Numbered from the stretch's first letter, positions 1 to 9,078 are shown. The stretch: DNA of 64,000 nt from Seohaeicola zhoushanensis (GCF_014656415.1 NZ_BNCJ01000001.1:547406-611405); one strand, 5' to 3'. Numbers and translations: made by a program. Notes: a model not told the origin generated them from the sequence alone.

Positions 1-21
1 GCCGACAGCGGACGGACCTAG
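1..21 (+). CDS. 3' end of an upstream gene, possibly phoH/ybeZ (partial)
   Basis: An open frame enters from the left edge and stops at TAG 19-21, six nucleotides before ybeY. In many proteobacteria the gene directly before ybeY is the PhoH-like ATPase ybeZ. Only six residues are visible, so the identity rests on gene order alone. Confidence 0.25.
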   Translation, partial: ADSGRT

Positions 22-26
22 CGCAA

Positions 27-536
27 GTGATCGACATCGTTACCGACGACGACCGCTGGGCGGCCTTTGGCCTCCCGGCGGTCGTCGAACGCGCGACCGA
101 GGCCACGCTCGCCCATCTCGGGCTCGACCCGGAGGTCTGCGAGATCGCGCTGCTGGCCTGCGACGACGCGCGCATCGCCGTGCTGAACGCCGACTATCGC
201 GGCAAGGCCAAGCCGACCAACGTGCTGAGCTGGCCTGCCGAGGATCTCGGCCCCGACGACCCCGGCGGTGACCCGCTGCCGCCCGAGGCCGATCCCGACG
301 GCACCATCCCGCTCGGCGACATCGCGCTGGCCTGGGAAACCTGCATCCGCGAGGCCGAGGAACAGGGCAAGCCGCCCAGCGATCATGTGACGCATCTGAT
401 CGTGCATGGCACGCTGCACCTGCTCGGATATGATCACGAAACCGAGGCCGATGCCGCGTTGATGGAAGGCCTCGAAAAAACTATACTTGGCAAAATGGGT
501 CTGCCGGACCCATATGCTATTTCTGATGGGCCCTGA
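27..536 (+). CDS. ybeY: endoribonuclease YbeY (rRNA maturation factor)
   Basis: A 169-residue protein carrying the family signature HGTLHLLGYDH, whose three histidines bind the catalytic zinc. YbeY is a single-strand endoribonuclease for 16S rRNA 3'-end maturation and 70S ribosome quality control in the cytoplasm. The start is GTG at 27; no strong Shine-Dalgarno is visible, and translation may be coupled to the gene ending at 21. The following corC and lnt complete the conserved ybeZ-ybeY-ybeX-lnt order, which supports the call. Length is normal for the family. Confidence 0.95.
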   Translation: MIDIVTDDDRWAAFGLPAVVERATEATLAHLGLDPEVCEIALLACDDARIAVLNADYRGKAKPTNVLSWPAEDLGPDDPGGDPLPPEADPDGTIPLGDIALAWETCIREAEEQGKPPSDHVTHLIVHGTLHLLGYDHETEADAALMEGLEKTILGKMGLPDPYAISDGP

Positions 537-560
537 CGGGTCGTTTTGGACGAAGGATTG

Positions 561-1463
561 ATGGGAGATTCAGACGGCAGTTCTAGCGCCGCGCAACCGC
601 GCGCGCTCGACGAACAGGGTCTTGCCGAAGACCCCCCCGAGCAAACGGAAGAACGGTCCGGATTTTTCGGCCGCATCCTCGAAGCGCTCTCGCCCAGCGA
701 GGACGAGCCGGACGAAGCCCCGCGTGGCCGCCTGACGGCCGAACCGCTCAAGGGCATGATGAACCTGCGCCGGATGCGGGTCGAGGACGTGGCCATCCCC
801 ACTGCCGACATTGTCGCCGTGGCCAACAGCGTGACAAAGGACGAACTCGTGCGTGTCTTCCGCGAAAGCGGGATGAGCCGGGTGCCGGTCTACGAGGGCA
901 CGCTGGATACGCCGCTCGGCTTCATCCACCTCAAGGATTTCGCCCTGACCCACGGCTTCAACGGCGGGTCGACCCCCTTCGACGTCGCGGCGCTGCTGCG
1001 ACCGCTGCTTTTCGTGCCGCCGTCCATGCCGCTGGGCGTGCTGCTGGCGAAGATGCAGACCGAACGCCGCCACATGGCGCTGGTGATCGACGAATACGGC
1101 GGGGTCGACGGGCTGGTGACCATCGAGGACCTGATCGAACAGGTCGTCGGCGAGATCGAGGACGAACACGACACCGACGAGGACCAGACCTGGGTCAAGG
1201 AAAAACCGGGCCAGTATATCGCGCTGGCCAAGACCCCGCTGGAAGAGTTCGAGGCCGAGATCGGCCAGTCGCTCACCGCGCATGACGAGGTGGACGAGGA
1301 AGAGATCGACACGCTGGGTGGGCTGGTCTTCATGCTCTCGGGCCGGGTGCCGGCGCGGGGCGAGGTGGTGACGCACCCCGACGGCCCCGAGTTCGAGGTA
1401 ATCGACGCCGACCCCCGCCGCATCAAGCGGTTGCGGGTACGCCTGCCGCAGAAGGCGGAATGA
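561..1463 (+). CDS. corC: CBS-domain protein, CorC/HlyC family (YbeX)
   Basis: A 300-residue soluble protein. An acidic N-terminus (about 1-60) is followed by paired CBS domains (about 70-200, including DEYGGVDGLVTIEDL) and a C-terminal CorC/HlyC domain (about 215-300). There is no DUF21 membrane part, so it is the short YbeX type. The family is linked to Mg2+/Co2+ homeostasis and ribosome metabolism; the mechanism is unclear. ATG 561 is preferred over TTG 546 because GAAGGA lies just ahead of it. The 3' end overlaps lnt by 4 nt (ATGA). Confidence 0.9.
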   Translation: MGDSDGSSSAAQPRALDEQGLAEDPPEQTEERSGFFGRILEALSPSEDEPDEAPRGRLTAEPLKGMMNLRRMRVEDVAIPTADIVAVANSVTKDELVRVFRESGMSRVPVYEGTLDTPLGFIHLKDFALTHGFNGGSTPFDVAALLRPLLFVPPSMPLGVLLAKMQTERRHMALVIDEYGGVDGLVTIEDLIEQVVGEIEDEHDTDEDQTWVKEKPGQYIALAKTPLEEFEAEIGQSLTAHDEVDEEEIDTLGGLVFMLSGRVPARGEVVTHPDGPEFEVIDADPRRIKRLRVRLPQKAE

Positions 1464-2983
1464 GCCCAGCGGCGTCCTGGCCGCTCTGGCTGCGGCTGGG
1501 GCTCGCCGCCCTGTGCGGGGTCGCCGCGGCCTATGGCCTGGCGCCTTGGGGGTTCTGGTGGGTCTCGGTCGCCGGTCTGGCGGTGCTGCCGCTGCTGCTG
1601 AACGGCTCGGACCGGCCCCGCGACGCGGCGCTGGTCGGCTGGGTCTTCGGCACCGCCTGGTTCGCCCGCGCGCTGACGTGGATCGTCGAGCCCTTCTTCG
1701 TCGATGCCGCCCGCGATGGCTGGATGGCCCCTTTCGCCGTGACCTTCATGTGCGGCGGTCTGGCCCTGTTCTGGGGCGCGGCCTTCTGGGCCGCCACCCG
1801 GATGGCGCGGGCCGGGGCGGGCCGCGTGGCCGCGCTTGTCGTGACCTGGACCGCCGCCGAAGCGTTGCGCGCCTATGTCTTTACCGGCTTTCCCTGGGCC
1901 GCGCCCGGTCAGGTCTGGATCGACACGCCGCTTGCCGCCCTGCTGGCCTGGACCGGCCCCATCGGGCTGAACCTCGCCACGCTGGCGGCGGTCCTGCCGC
2001 TGGGCCTGCTGCCCCTCCTGCGCCTGCCGCGCGCGGGGCTGGCGCTGCTGCCCGCGCTCGCGGCGCTCGGCCTTGCGCTGGGCGCGCATGTCACGCTGCC
2101 CGAGGTCGCCACCACCGGCCGCACCGTGCGCATCATCCAGCCCAACATCCCCCAGGACGAGAAATGGGATCGCGACCGCATCGCCGCCCATTTCCAGCGC
2201 CAGGTCGGCTATACCGCCGCCGAGCCGCGCCCCGACCTGGTGGTCTGGCCCGAAACCGCCGTGCCCGCGCTGCTTGACGAGGCGGGGCAGGCGCTCGAGA
2301 TGATCGCGCTGGCTGCACGCGGGGCCGAGGTGGCAACCGGCATCCAGCGCTGGGAGGACGGCCGCTGGTACAACTCGCTGATCCGTCTCGACGGCACCGG
2401 CGCGCTGGCCGGGATCTACGACAAGCACCACCTGGTGCCCTTCGGCGAATACATCCCGCTCTCGGGCCTGGCGAAACGCGCCGGCATCACCGGCCTCGCG
2501 GTCCGCTTCGGCGACGGTTTCAGCGCTGGTCCCGGCCCGCAGCTGCTCGACTTCGGCCCGCTTGGCCGCGCGGTGCCGCTGATCTGCTACGAGGCGGTCT
2601 TCGCCCGCGATGCCGGCAACGTGCCGGGCCGCGCCGATTTCCTGCTGCAGGTCACCAACGACGCCTGGTTCGGCACCCGCTCCGGCCCCTACCAGCACCT
2701 CGCCCAGGCCCGGATGCGCGCGATCGAGCAGGGCCTGCCGCTGGTGCGCTCGGCCAATACCGGCATCTCCGCCCTTGTCGACCCGCGCGGCCGCGTGGTC
2801 GACAGCCTTCCGCTTGGCGCCGGCGGCTTCATCGACGTCGCCATGCCCGCCCCCTTCGCACCGACACTCTATTCCCGCCTCGGCGACAGGCCGTTCCTGC
2901 TGCTGCTCGGCCTGCTCCTCCTGGCGCTCTACCTCCGCCGCCGCACGCGTTCTGTCATTGACCCTGCGGCCCCACACGCGTAA
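1460..2983 (+). CDS. lnt: apolipoprotein N-acyltransferase
   Basis: A 507-residue inner-membrane enzyme that N-acylates the diacylated cysteine of lipoproteins, the last step of lipoprotein maturation. The first ~210 residues form several hydrophobic helices. The periplasmic nitrilase domain follows, with the Glu in WPETAVP, the Lys in YDKHHLVPFGEY and the Cys in LICYEAVF as the Glu-Lys-Cys triad. A final membrane helix precedes a basic tail. Translation is coupled to corC through ATGA. A candidate metK promoter lies in its last codons. Confidence 0.95.
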   Translation: MSPAASWPLWLRLGLAALCGVAAAYGLAPWGFWWVSVAGLAVLPLLLNGSDRPRDAALVGWVFGTAWFARALTWIVEPFFVDAARDGWMAPFAVTFMCGGLALFWGAAFWAATRMARAGAGRVAALVVTWTAAEALRAYVFTGFPWAAPGQVWIDTPLAALLAWTGPIGLNLATLAAVLPLGLLPLLRLPRAGLALLPALAALGLALGAHVTLPEVATTGRTVRIIQPNIPQDEKWDRDRIAAHFQRQVGYTAAEPRPDLVVWPETAVPALLDEAGQALEMIALAARGAEVATGIQRWEDGRWYNSLIRLDGTGALAGIYDKHHLVPFGEYIPLSGLAKRAGITGLAVRFGDGFSAGPGPQLLDFGPLGRAVPLICYEAVFARDAGNVPGRADFLLQVTNDAWFGTRSGPYQHLAQARMRAIEQGLPLVRSANTGISALVDPRGRVVDSLPLGAGGFIDVAMPAPFAPTLYSRLGDRPFLLLLGLLLLALYLRRRTRSVIDPAAPHA

Positions 2984-2986
2984 CCC
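2958..2986 (+). promoter_or_regulatory. putative promoter of the metK leader
   Basis: TTGACC (2958-2963) and TAACCC (2981-2986) are 17 nt apart. The predicted transcription start is near 2993, right at the 5' edge of the riboswitch. The -35 box lies inside the lnt coding region and the -10 box begins on its stop codon. The -10 match is weak. Confidence 0.45.
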
Positions 2987-2993
2987 GTTACAA

Positions 2994-3042
2994 GCGCGTC
3001 ACAACGGCTTCCTGGCGTGGCGCGATATTCATCAATGGAGCA
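2994..3042 (+). ncRNA. SAM/SAH riboswitch in the metK leader
   Basis: The leader has a hairpin of 8 bp (2995-3002 with 3017-3024, one G-U pair). Its loop contains the conserved ACGGCTTCCTGGC segment, followed by an A/T-rich linker and the conserved ATGGAGCA. The GGAG at 3037-3040 can pair with loop bases around 3009-3012, giving the H-type pseudoknot of the class. That same GGAG is the metK Shine-Dalgarno, so ligand binding would block initiation. The class occurs upstream of metK in Rhodobacterales. The match was made by eye from the known consensus. Confidence 0.9.
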
Positions 3043-3046
3043 CTTT

Positions 3047-4213
3047 ATGGCCCGCACCAAGTTCGTCTTCACCTCGGAATCCGTCTCCGAGGGCCACCCC
3101 GACAAGGTCTGCGACCGGATTTCCGACGCCGTTCTCGACGCCTTCCTCTCCGAGGACCCGCATTCCCGCGTCGCCTGCGAGACCTTTGCCACCACCGACC
3201 GCGTGGTGATCGGCGGCGAGGTGCGCGGCCCCGGCAGCGTCATCGAACGCGTCGAGGAGATCGCGCGCGAATGCGTCCGCGACATCGGCTATGAACAGAA
3301 GGGCTTCCACTGGGCCAATCTGAAGGTCGACAACTACCTGCACGCGCAGTCCGCCGACATTGCCCAGGGCGTCGATGCCTCGGGCAACAAGGACGAGGGT
3401 GCAGGCGACCAGGGCATCATGTTCGGCTACGCCACGACCGAGACCGCCGAGCTGATGCCGGCGCCGATCCAGTATGCCCACAAGATCCTCCGCCGCCTGG
3501 CCGAGGTCCGCAAGTCTGGCGAAGAGCCGCGCCTCGGCCCCGACGCCAAGTCGCAGCTGTCGATCCGCTACGAGAACGGCCAGCCCGTCGCCGTCACCTC
3601 GATCGTGCTCTCGACCCAGCACCTCGATGCGTCGATGACCTCGGGCGACGTGCGCGACGTGGTCGAGCCCTACATCCGCGAAGTTCTGCCGATGGGCTGG
3701 ATCACCCCGGAGACCGTCTGGCACGTGAACCCCACCGGCAAGTTCGTGATCGGCGGCCCTGATGGTGACGCCGGCCTCACCGGCCGCAAGATCATCGTCG
3801 ACACCTACGGCGGTGCAGCCCCCCACGGCGGCGGCGCCTTCTCGGGCAAGGATCCGACCAAGGTCGACCGTTCCGCCGCCTATGCCGCGCGCTACCTCGC
3901 CAAGAACGTGGTCGCCGCCGGCATGGCCGAGAAATGCACGCTGCAGCTCTCCTATGCAATCGGCGTGAGCCAGCCGCTCTCGATCTACGTCGATACCCAC
4001 GGCACTGGCGAGGTCTCGCCCGAGGAGATCGAGCGCGCCGTCGGCCAGGTCATGGACCTTTCGCCGCGCGGGATCCGCGAACACCTGCACCTGAACCGCC
4101 CGATCTACCAGCGCACGGCGGCCTATGGCCACTTCGGCCGGACGCCGGACGAAGAGGGCGGCTTCAGCTGGGAAAAGACCGACCTGGTCGAAGCGCTGAA
4201 ACGCGCGGTCTGA
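3047..4213 (+). CDS. metK: S-adenosylmethionine synthetase
   Basis: A 388-residue enzyme making S-adenosylmethionine from methionine and ATP. The N-terminal [13 protein letters not shown] motif binds ATP and methionine; [12 protein letters not shown] and the glycine-rich [22 protein letters not shown] loop (here split by position) are also family signatures. ATG 3047 is chosen because the riboswitch GGAG lies 6 nt upstream and the protein then begins as usual for the family. In-frame starts further upstream fall inside the riboswitch. Expression is probably shut off when SAM or SAH is abundant. Confidence 0.97.
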   Translation: MARTKFVFTSESVSEGHPDKVCDRISDAVLDAFLSEDPHSRVACETFATTDRVVIGGEVRGPGSVIERVEEIARECVRDIGYEQKGFHWANLKVDNYLHAQSADIAQGVDASGNKDEGAGDQGIMFGYATTETAELMPAPIQYAHKILRRLAEVRKSGEEPRLGPDAKSQLSIRYENGQPVAVTSIVLSTQHLDASMTSGDVRDVVEPYIREVLPMGWITPETVWHVNPTGKFVIGGPDGDAGLTGRKIIVDTYGGAAPHGGGAFSGKDPTKVDRSAAYAARYLAKNVVAAGMAEKCTLQLSYAIGVSQPLSIYVDTHGTGEVSPEEIERAVGQVMDLSPRGIREHLHLNRPIYQRTAAYGHFGRTPDEEGGFSWEKTDLVEALKRAV

Positions 4214-4224
4214 TCCTGGCGGTT

Positions 4225-4854
4225 ATGCGGTCGCTTCTGACGGTCCTGGCCCTTCTGGTGGCTGCGCCCCTGCTGGCGCAGCCCTCGGGCGGCAAGTTCC
4301 GCCTCGACGGTGCGACCCTGGTCTACGACACCGAAGCGCCCGGACCCGAGGAAAGCGGCGGCATCGTCTCTGAAGACGTTGCCGTCCTGCTGCAACTGCT
4401 GCGCGCCAATCCGGGCATCACCACGTTGCGGCTCAATTCCTCCGGGGGCGAGGTCTATGCCGCCGCCCAGATCAAGGACATCGTGATCGACTTCGAGCTC
4501 GATACCGAGGTCCACGGCGATTGCGACAGCTCCTGCGTGACCATCCTGCTGGGCGGCACGAAACGCGCCATGTCGCGCGGTTCGCGCATCGGCTTCCACC
4601 AGGTCTACTGGTCGGCCGAGAACATCGCCTCGTACTACGAGACCGAGCGCGAGATGCAGGGCTGGAACACGCCCTTCGACTTTGCGTCGTGGATGTATCT
4701 CGACACCCAGGCCGAGGTCTATGCCAACCTCCGCTTCCTGATCTCGCGCGGGGTCGATCCGGCCTTTGCCATAGAGACGATCCGCGACCCTCAGTCCGAG
4801 GTCTGGCGCCCCAGCCGCGCCGAGCTGCTGGCCGGGGGCGTTCTTACCGAGTGA
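4225..4854 (+). CDS. periplasmic ClpP/crotonase-fold protein (COG3904-like)
   Basis: A 209-residue protein with a Sec signal peptide (hydrophobic residues 3-18, likely cleavage after LLAQ). The LRLNSSGGEVYAA segment resembles the oxyanion-hole strand of Clp-fold proteins, and GDCDSSCVTILLGG has serines where a ClpP-like nucleophile would sit. This resembles the 'predicted periplasmic protein' group; a protease activity is possible but not shown. ATG 4225 follows the metK stop by 11 nt, so it may share the metK transcript. It is convergent with the next gene, with adjoining stops. Confidence 0.7.
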   Translation: MRSLLTVLALLVAAPLLAQPSGGKFRLDGATLVYDTEAPGPEESGGIVSEDVAVLLQLLRANPGITTLRLNSSGGEVYAAAQIKDIVIDFELDTEVHGDCDSSCVTILLGGTKRAMSRGSRIGFHQVYWSAENIASYYETEREMQGWNTPFDFASWMYLDTQAEVYANLRFLISRGVDPAFAIETIRDPQSEVWRPSRAELLAGGVLTE

Positions 4855-5391
4855 TCACTGCGGGTTGGGCCGGAACTCGACCTTGGCCTCGGTTACGCCC
4901 GAGGCCGCGCTGAGCCGCGCGCCGATGTCGGCCACCAGCTTGCGCATGGCCGAGTTCTCGCGCAGGAAGAACAGCCGGGCCGAGGGCAGGCCGCGTCCTT
5001 CGGCCACCACCAGAAGGGCGGCCACCAGGATCCGGCCAAGCGCCGCGTGGCGCCATTCCTGCTCCACCGTCACCGCGATCTCGCCGCCGCCTTCGCCGCC
5101 CTCGGGCACCAGTTCTCCGGCGCCGCGCAGCTCGCCCTCGACAAATGCGCCGACGATGAAGGCGTCCTTCCAGTTGATGCGTTCGCAATAGGTCTGGATC
5201 GCCTCGTCGCCCATCTGGTGGAAGAAGCGCGTGCGCCGGTCATCCGGCGAGAGCCGCCGCAGGTGCTCGGCCAGCAGGTGCTGATCGCCGCGCCCCAGGG
5301 TGCGCAGGACGATGGACACCCCCGAAGGATGATTGACCGCGACACCGCCGCGGGTCTTGCGGAACAGCGAATTGCGGGAAAATCCGAACAT
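4855..5391 (-). CDS. GNAT-family N-acetyltransferase
   Basis: A 178-residue protein with a GNAT core: the EIAVTVEQEWRHAALGRIL segment corresponds to motif A, which binds the acetyl-CoA pyrophosphate, followed by LFFLRENSAMRKLV. The substrate is unknown. ATG 5391 (MFGFSRNSLF) is preferred over a longer frame beginning at 5484, whose extra residues look unlike the family, but the start is not certain. Its stop abuts the stop of the preceding convergent gene (TGATCA at 4852-4857). Confidence 0.75.
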   Translation of the reverse strand: MFGFSRNSLFRKTRGGVAVNHPSGVSIVLRTLGRGDQHLLAEHLRRLSPDDRRTRFFHQMGDEAIQTYCERINWKDAFIVGAFVEGELRGAGELVPEGGEGGGEIAVTVEQEWRHAALGRILVAALLVVAEGRGLPSARLFFLRENSAMRKLVADIGARLSAASGVTEAKVEFRPNPQ

Positions 5392-5597
5392 CTTGCCAAC
5401 CTCGTGACCGCAGACCTCTTGCGCGACGTCCTTGCCGGCAATGCTGCGTTGCGGCGTAGATAAACTGACCGGCGGGGGTTTCAAGCCGGTTCGTTAACGG
5501 ACGTACCGTCAATTCGGCCGGATCCCGCCCTTGCCGCAGCCGCGCCAAGCCGCTAGGACAGCGCCGCTCCCAAGAAAGCCGAAGGCCGCCCGACGCC

Positions 5598-6320
5598 ATG
5601 ACCGATGACAAGCCCGAAGACTCGCCCGCCGACCGCCCGTTCCGCAACTTCTACGGCCGCACCCGGGGCAAGACCCTGAAAGCCAGCCAGCGTGTCTACC
5701 TGTCCGAGGATCTGGCGCCGCTCTCGCCCGGTGCGGTGAGCTGGGAAGAGAATCCCGACCGCATCCCGCTCGACCTCGGCGCCCGTTTCGGTGGCCGTCC
5801 GGTCTGGCTCGAGATCGGCTTCGGCGGCGGCGAGCACATGGTGCACCAGGCCGCGAGCAACCCCGATGTCGGCATCATCGGGGCCGAGCCCTTCATCAAC
5901 GGCGTGGCCATGCTGCTGGGCAAGATCCGCGCCGCCGGGGTGAGCAACCTTGCGGTGCATCCGAACGACGTGCGCGATCTCTTCGACGTGCTGCCCGAGG
6001 CGAGCATCGACCGTGCCTTCCTGCTCTACCCCGATCCCTGGCCCAAGAAGCGCCACCACCGCCGCCGCTTCGTCAATCCGGGCTACCTCGAACCGCTGGC
6101 GCGGGTGCTGCGCCCCGGCGCGATCTTCCGGGTGGCGACGGATATTCCCGACTATGTCCGTCAGACGCTCGAAGAGGTGCCGAAGGCCGGTTTCGAATGG
6201 CTTGCCGAAAGCCCCGAGGACTGGCGCAAACCCTGGTCCGACTGGATCTCGACCCGCTACGAACAGAAGGCACTGCGCGAGGGCCGGGTGCCGCACTACC
6301 TGACCTTCCGCCGCCTCTAG
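5598..6320 (+). CDS. trmB: tRNA (guanine-N7-)-methyltransferase
   Basis: A 240-residue SAM-dependent enzyme forming m7G46 in the variable loop of tRNAs. The SAM-binding site is visible as WLEIGFGGGEH, the following acidic region as GAEPFINGV, and the family motif as YPDPWPKKRHHRRRF, ending in ATD. Length is normal for a bacterial TrmB. It is monocistronic, ending just before a 71-bp repeat and a hairpin shared with the convergent dehydrogenase gene. Confidence 0.95.
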   Translation: MTDDKPEDSPADRPFRNFYGRTRGKTLKASQRVYLSEDLAPLSPGAVSWEENPDRIPLDLGARFGGRPVWLEIGFGGGEHMVHQAASNPDVGIIGAEPFINGVAMLLGKIRAAGVSNLAVHPNDVRDLFDVLPEASIDRAFLLYPDPWPKKRHHRRRFVNPGYLEPLARVLRPGAIFRVATDIPDYVRQTLEEVPKAGFEWLAESPEDWRKPWSDWISTRYEQKALREGRVPHYLTFRRL

Positions 6321-6357
6321 GCCTGCCCCAACGCGGGGACGGAGGGGCCCGATTCCG

Positions 6358-6428
6358 GTGTCCCGGAAAGTCACTTCCAAAAATATACGCAAAATCAGAT
6401 GCTTGACCCCCCGTCCCAGCTGGGACAC
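6358..6428 (+). repeat. 71-bp dispersed repeat, copy 1
   Basis: The element begins GTGTCCC and ends GGGACAC. It has an A/T-rich middle and, at its right end, the perfect palindrome GTCCCAGCTGGGAC. Copy 3 (53118-53188, opposite strand) matches it at both ends but not in the middle. It lies between the 3' ends of trmB and the convergent dehydrogenase gene. Confidence 0.85.
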
Positions 6429-6442
6429 TTGATGAAGAGGGG

Positions 6443-6464
6443 AGCGGCGGGCTGAACCCCGCCG
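6443..6464. terminator. hairpin between convergent genes
   Basis: GCGGCGGG (6443-6450) pairs with CCCGCCGC (6457-6464) around a 6-nt loop, 11 nt past the minus-strand stop codon. There is no clear T-tract, so it may be a weak bidirectional terminator or an mRNA 3'-end stabiliser. Confidence 0.5.
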
Positions 6465-6474
6465 CCCGCAGCGC

Positions 6475-8967
6475 TCACCCGTCCTTGCGGATCGCCTCGT
6501 TTTTCGGGTCGTAGGGGCTGTCCTCGACGATCTCGGCCTCCCACAGCCGGTTCAGCATCTTCACCTTCAGCTTCTTGCCCACGACCGCGACCTCGGGTGT
6601 GACGTAGCCCATCCCGATCGACTTGCCGAAGACCACCGAATAGCCCCCCGAGGTGAGACGCCCCACCCGGGTCTCGCCGTCATAGAGCGCCTCGCGGCCC
6701 CAGGGGTCGGCATCCGCGGGCCCGTCGATCAGCAGGGTCACGCACTTGCTGCGGATCCCCTTCGCCTCCATCGCGGCCTTGCCGTTGAACTCCTTCGCCA
6801 GGTCGACGAAACGCGGCAGGTCGGCCTCCAGCGGGGTCGCGTCGCGGCCCAGCTCGGTCCCGAAGGCGCGATAGCTCTTCTCCTGCCGCAGCCAGTTCTG
6901 CGCCCGCGCGCCCACCAGCTTCAGCCCGTATTTCTCGCCGGCCTCCATCAGTCGGTCCCAGAGGTGGGCCTGCATCTCGATCGGGTGGTGCAGCTCCCAG
7001 CCCAGTTCGCCGGTATAGGCCACCCGGATCGCGGTGACCGGCACCATGCCCAGCTCGATCTCCCGCGCCGAGAGCCAGGGGAACCGCTTGTTCGACAGCG
7101 CCGTCTCGGGCGCGGCGTCGCGGATCAGCTCCTTGAGCAGGTCGCGCGACTTCGGCCCGGCCACCGCGAAGACCCCGTATTGCGTGGTCACGTCCTGGAT
7201 CACGACAAAGCCGCCGCCCGCCTTCATGTGATCTTCGGCGGCCTTGGTCAGGAAGTCGGCGTCATAGGCGGTCCAGGCGCCGGCCGAGACGAGGTAGTAG
7301 TCGTCCTCGCCCTTGCGCACGATGGTGTATTCCGTCCGCGTCGTCCCCGCCGAGGTCAGCGCGTAGGTCAGGTTGATCCGCCCGACCTTGGGCAGCTTGT
7401 TGCAGGTGAAGTGGTCGAGGAAGGCGGTTGCGCCCGGCCCGTAGACGCGGTGCTTGGTGAAGGCGGTGGCGTCGATCAGGCCGACACCCTCGCGGATCGC
7501 CTTCGCCTCGTCCACGGCATATTGCCACCAGCCGCCGCGCCGGAAGCTGCGGGCCGCGTGATCGTCGAAGCCCTGCGGCGCATAGTAGTTGGGCCGCTCC
7601 CAGCCGTTCACCTGACCGAACTGCGCGCCGAGCGCCTTCTGGCGGTCATAGACCGGCGCGGTGCGCAGCGGGCGGCAGGCTTCGCGTTCCTCGTCCGGGT
7701 GGTGCAGGATGAAGACGTGGGCGTAGCACTCCTCGTTCTTCCGCGCCGCGTATTCGGTCGTCACCCACGAGCCGTAGCGCTTGGGGTCGAGGCTGGCCAT
7801 GTCGATCTCGGCCTCGCCCTCGATCATCTGCTGGGCGAGGTAATAGCCTGTGCCGCCGGCGGCGGTGATGCCGAAGGAGAAACCTTCGGCGAGCCACATG
7901 TTGCGCAGCCCCGGCGCCGGGCCGACCAGCGGGTTGCCGTCGGGCGTATAGCAGATCGGGCCATTGAAATCGTCCTTGAGGCCGACATGTTCCGAGGTCG
8001 GGATCCGGTGGATCATCGACATGTATTCCTCTTCGATCCGCTCGAGGTCCAGCGGGAAGAGATCGGCACGGAAGGACTCCGGCACGTCATAGAGGAACCG
8101 CGCCGGCGCGCCCTGTTCGTAGGGACCCAGGATCCAGCCACCGCGCTCCTCGCGGACATACCACTTGGCATCGGCATCGCGCAGGACCGGGTGTTGAGGG
8201 TTGGTCTTGCGCCATTCCACCAGCGCCGGGTCGGGTTCGGTGACGATATACTGGTGCTCGACCGGGATCGCCGGGATCTTGATGCCCAGCAGGCGCGCCG
8301 TGCGCTGGGCGTGGTTGCCGGTGGCGGTGACGACATGTTCGGCGGTGATGACCTGGCGTTCGTCAGAGGGGACGAGGTTGCCGCCCTGCTCGACCATCTT
8401 GGTCACGGTGACGCGCCATTCCGAGCCGGTCCACTCGTAGCCGTCGACCTGCCAGCGGCGCTCGATGGTGACGCCGCGCTGGCGGGCGCCCTTGGCCATC
8501 GCCATCGTCACGTCGGCCGGGTTGATGTAGCCATCGGTCGGGTGAAAGATCGCGCCCTTGAGGTCCTCGGTGCGCACCAGCGGCCAGCGGTCCTTGATGT
8601 CCTTCGGGCTGAGCCATTCGAAGGGCACACCGCAGGTCTCGGCGGTCGAGGCGTAGAGCATGTATTCGTCCATCCGCGCGTCGGTCTGTGCCATGCGCAG
8701 GTTGCCGACCACCGAGAAACCGGCGTTCAGCCCGGTCTCGGCTTCGAGCGTCTTGTAGAAGTCGACTGAATACTTGTGGATATGGGTGGTGGCATAGCTC
8801 ATGTTGAAGAGCGGCAGCAGGCCGGCGGCGTGCCAGGTCGACCCTGAGGTCAGCTCGTCGCGTTCCAGCAGCATCACGTCGTCCCAGCCGCCGCGGGCGA
8901 GGTGATAGGCGATGGCCGTGCCGACGGCGCCACCGCCGACGACAAGTGCTTTGACATGGCTCTTCAT
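6475..8967 (-). CDS. FAD-dependent dimethylglycine/sarcosine dehydrogenase-like protein with GcvT domains
   Basis: An 830-residue protein. The N-terminal FAD-binding DAO domain starts with ALVVGGGAVGTAIAYHLAR and has STWHAAGL, as in dimethylglycine and sarcosine dehydrogenases. The second half (about 420-830) holds the folate-binding GcvT aminomethyltransferase domain and its C-terminal barrel. Such enzymes oxidatively demethylate N-methylated glycines and pass the carbon to tetrahydrofolate. The exact substrate is not decidable from sequence; betaine-derived dimethylglycine is the usual inference. ATG 8967 is preferred to a start 33 nt upstream because the FAD motif normally lies at the extreme N-terminus. 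Confidence 0.85.
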   Translation of the reverse strand: MKSHVKALVVGGGAVGTAIAYHLARGGWDDVMLLERDELTSGSTWHAAGLLPLFNMSYATTHIHKYSVDFYKTLEAETGLNAGFSVVGNLRMAQTDARMDEYMLYASTAETCGVPFEWLSPKDIKDRWPLVRTEDLKGAIFHPTDGYINPADVTMAMAKGARQRGVTIERRWQVDGYEWTGSEWRVTVTKMVEQGGNLVPSDERQVITAEHVVTATGNHAQRTARLLGIKIPAIPVEHQYIVTEPDPALVEWRKTNPQHPVLRDADAKWYVREERGGWILGPYEQGAPARFLYDVPESFRADLFPLDLERIEEEYMSMIHRIPTSEHVGLKDDFNGPICYTPDGNPLVGPAPGLRNMWLAEGFSFGITAAGGTGYYLAQQMIEGEAEIDMASLDPKRYGSWVTTEYAARKNEECYAHVFILHHPDEEREACRPLRTAPVYDRQKALGAQFGQVNGWERPNYYAPQGFDDHAARSFRRGGWWQYAVDEAKAIREGVGLIDATAFTKHRVYGPGATAFLDHFTCNKLPKVGRINLTYALTSAGTTRTEYTIVRKGEDDYYLVSAGAWTAYDADFLTKAAEDHMKAGGGFVVIQDVTTQYGVFAVAGPKSRDLLKELIRDAAPETALSNKRFPWLSAREIELGMVPVTAIRVAYTGELGWELHHPIEMQAHLWDRLMEAGEKYGLKLVGARAQNWLRQEKSYRAFGTELGRDATPLEADLPRFVDLAKEFNGKAAMEAKGIRSKCVTLLIDGPADADPWGREALYDGETRVGRLTSGGYSVVFGKSIGMGYVTPEVAVVGKKLKVKMLNRLWEAEIVEDSPYDPKNEAIRKDG

Positions 8968-9078
8968 AAGGGGCGACTCCGTCAGGTTTCCCCCTCTCAA
9001 TAGCGCCTATGCGAAATGCTTGGGGAGCCCGCCCGACACGTCGCAGCCGGAATGCGACATGGGCAGGTCAGCCGCGGG

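Noticed and set aside
3017-3046. Upstream in-frame GTG start for metK
   Set aside because: It lies inside the riboswitch hairpin; ATG 3047 has the proper ribosome site and the standard N-terminus.
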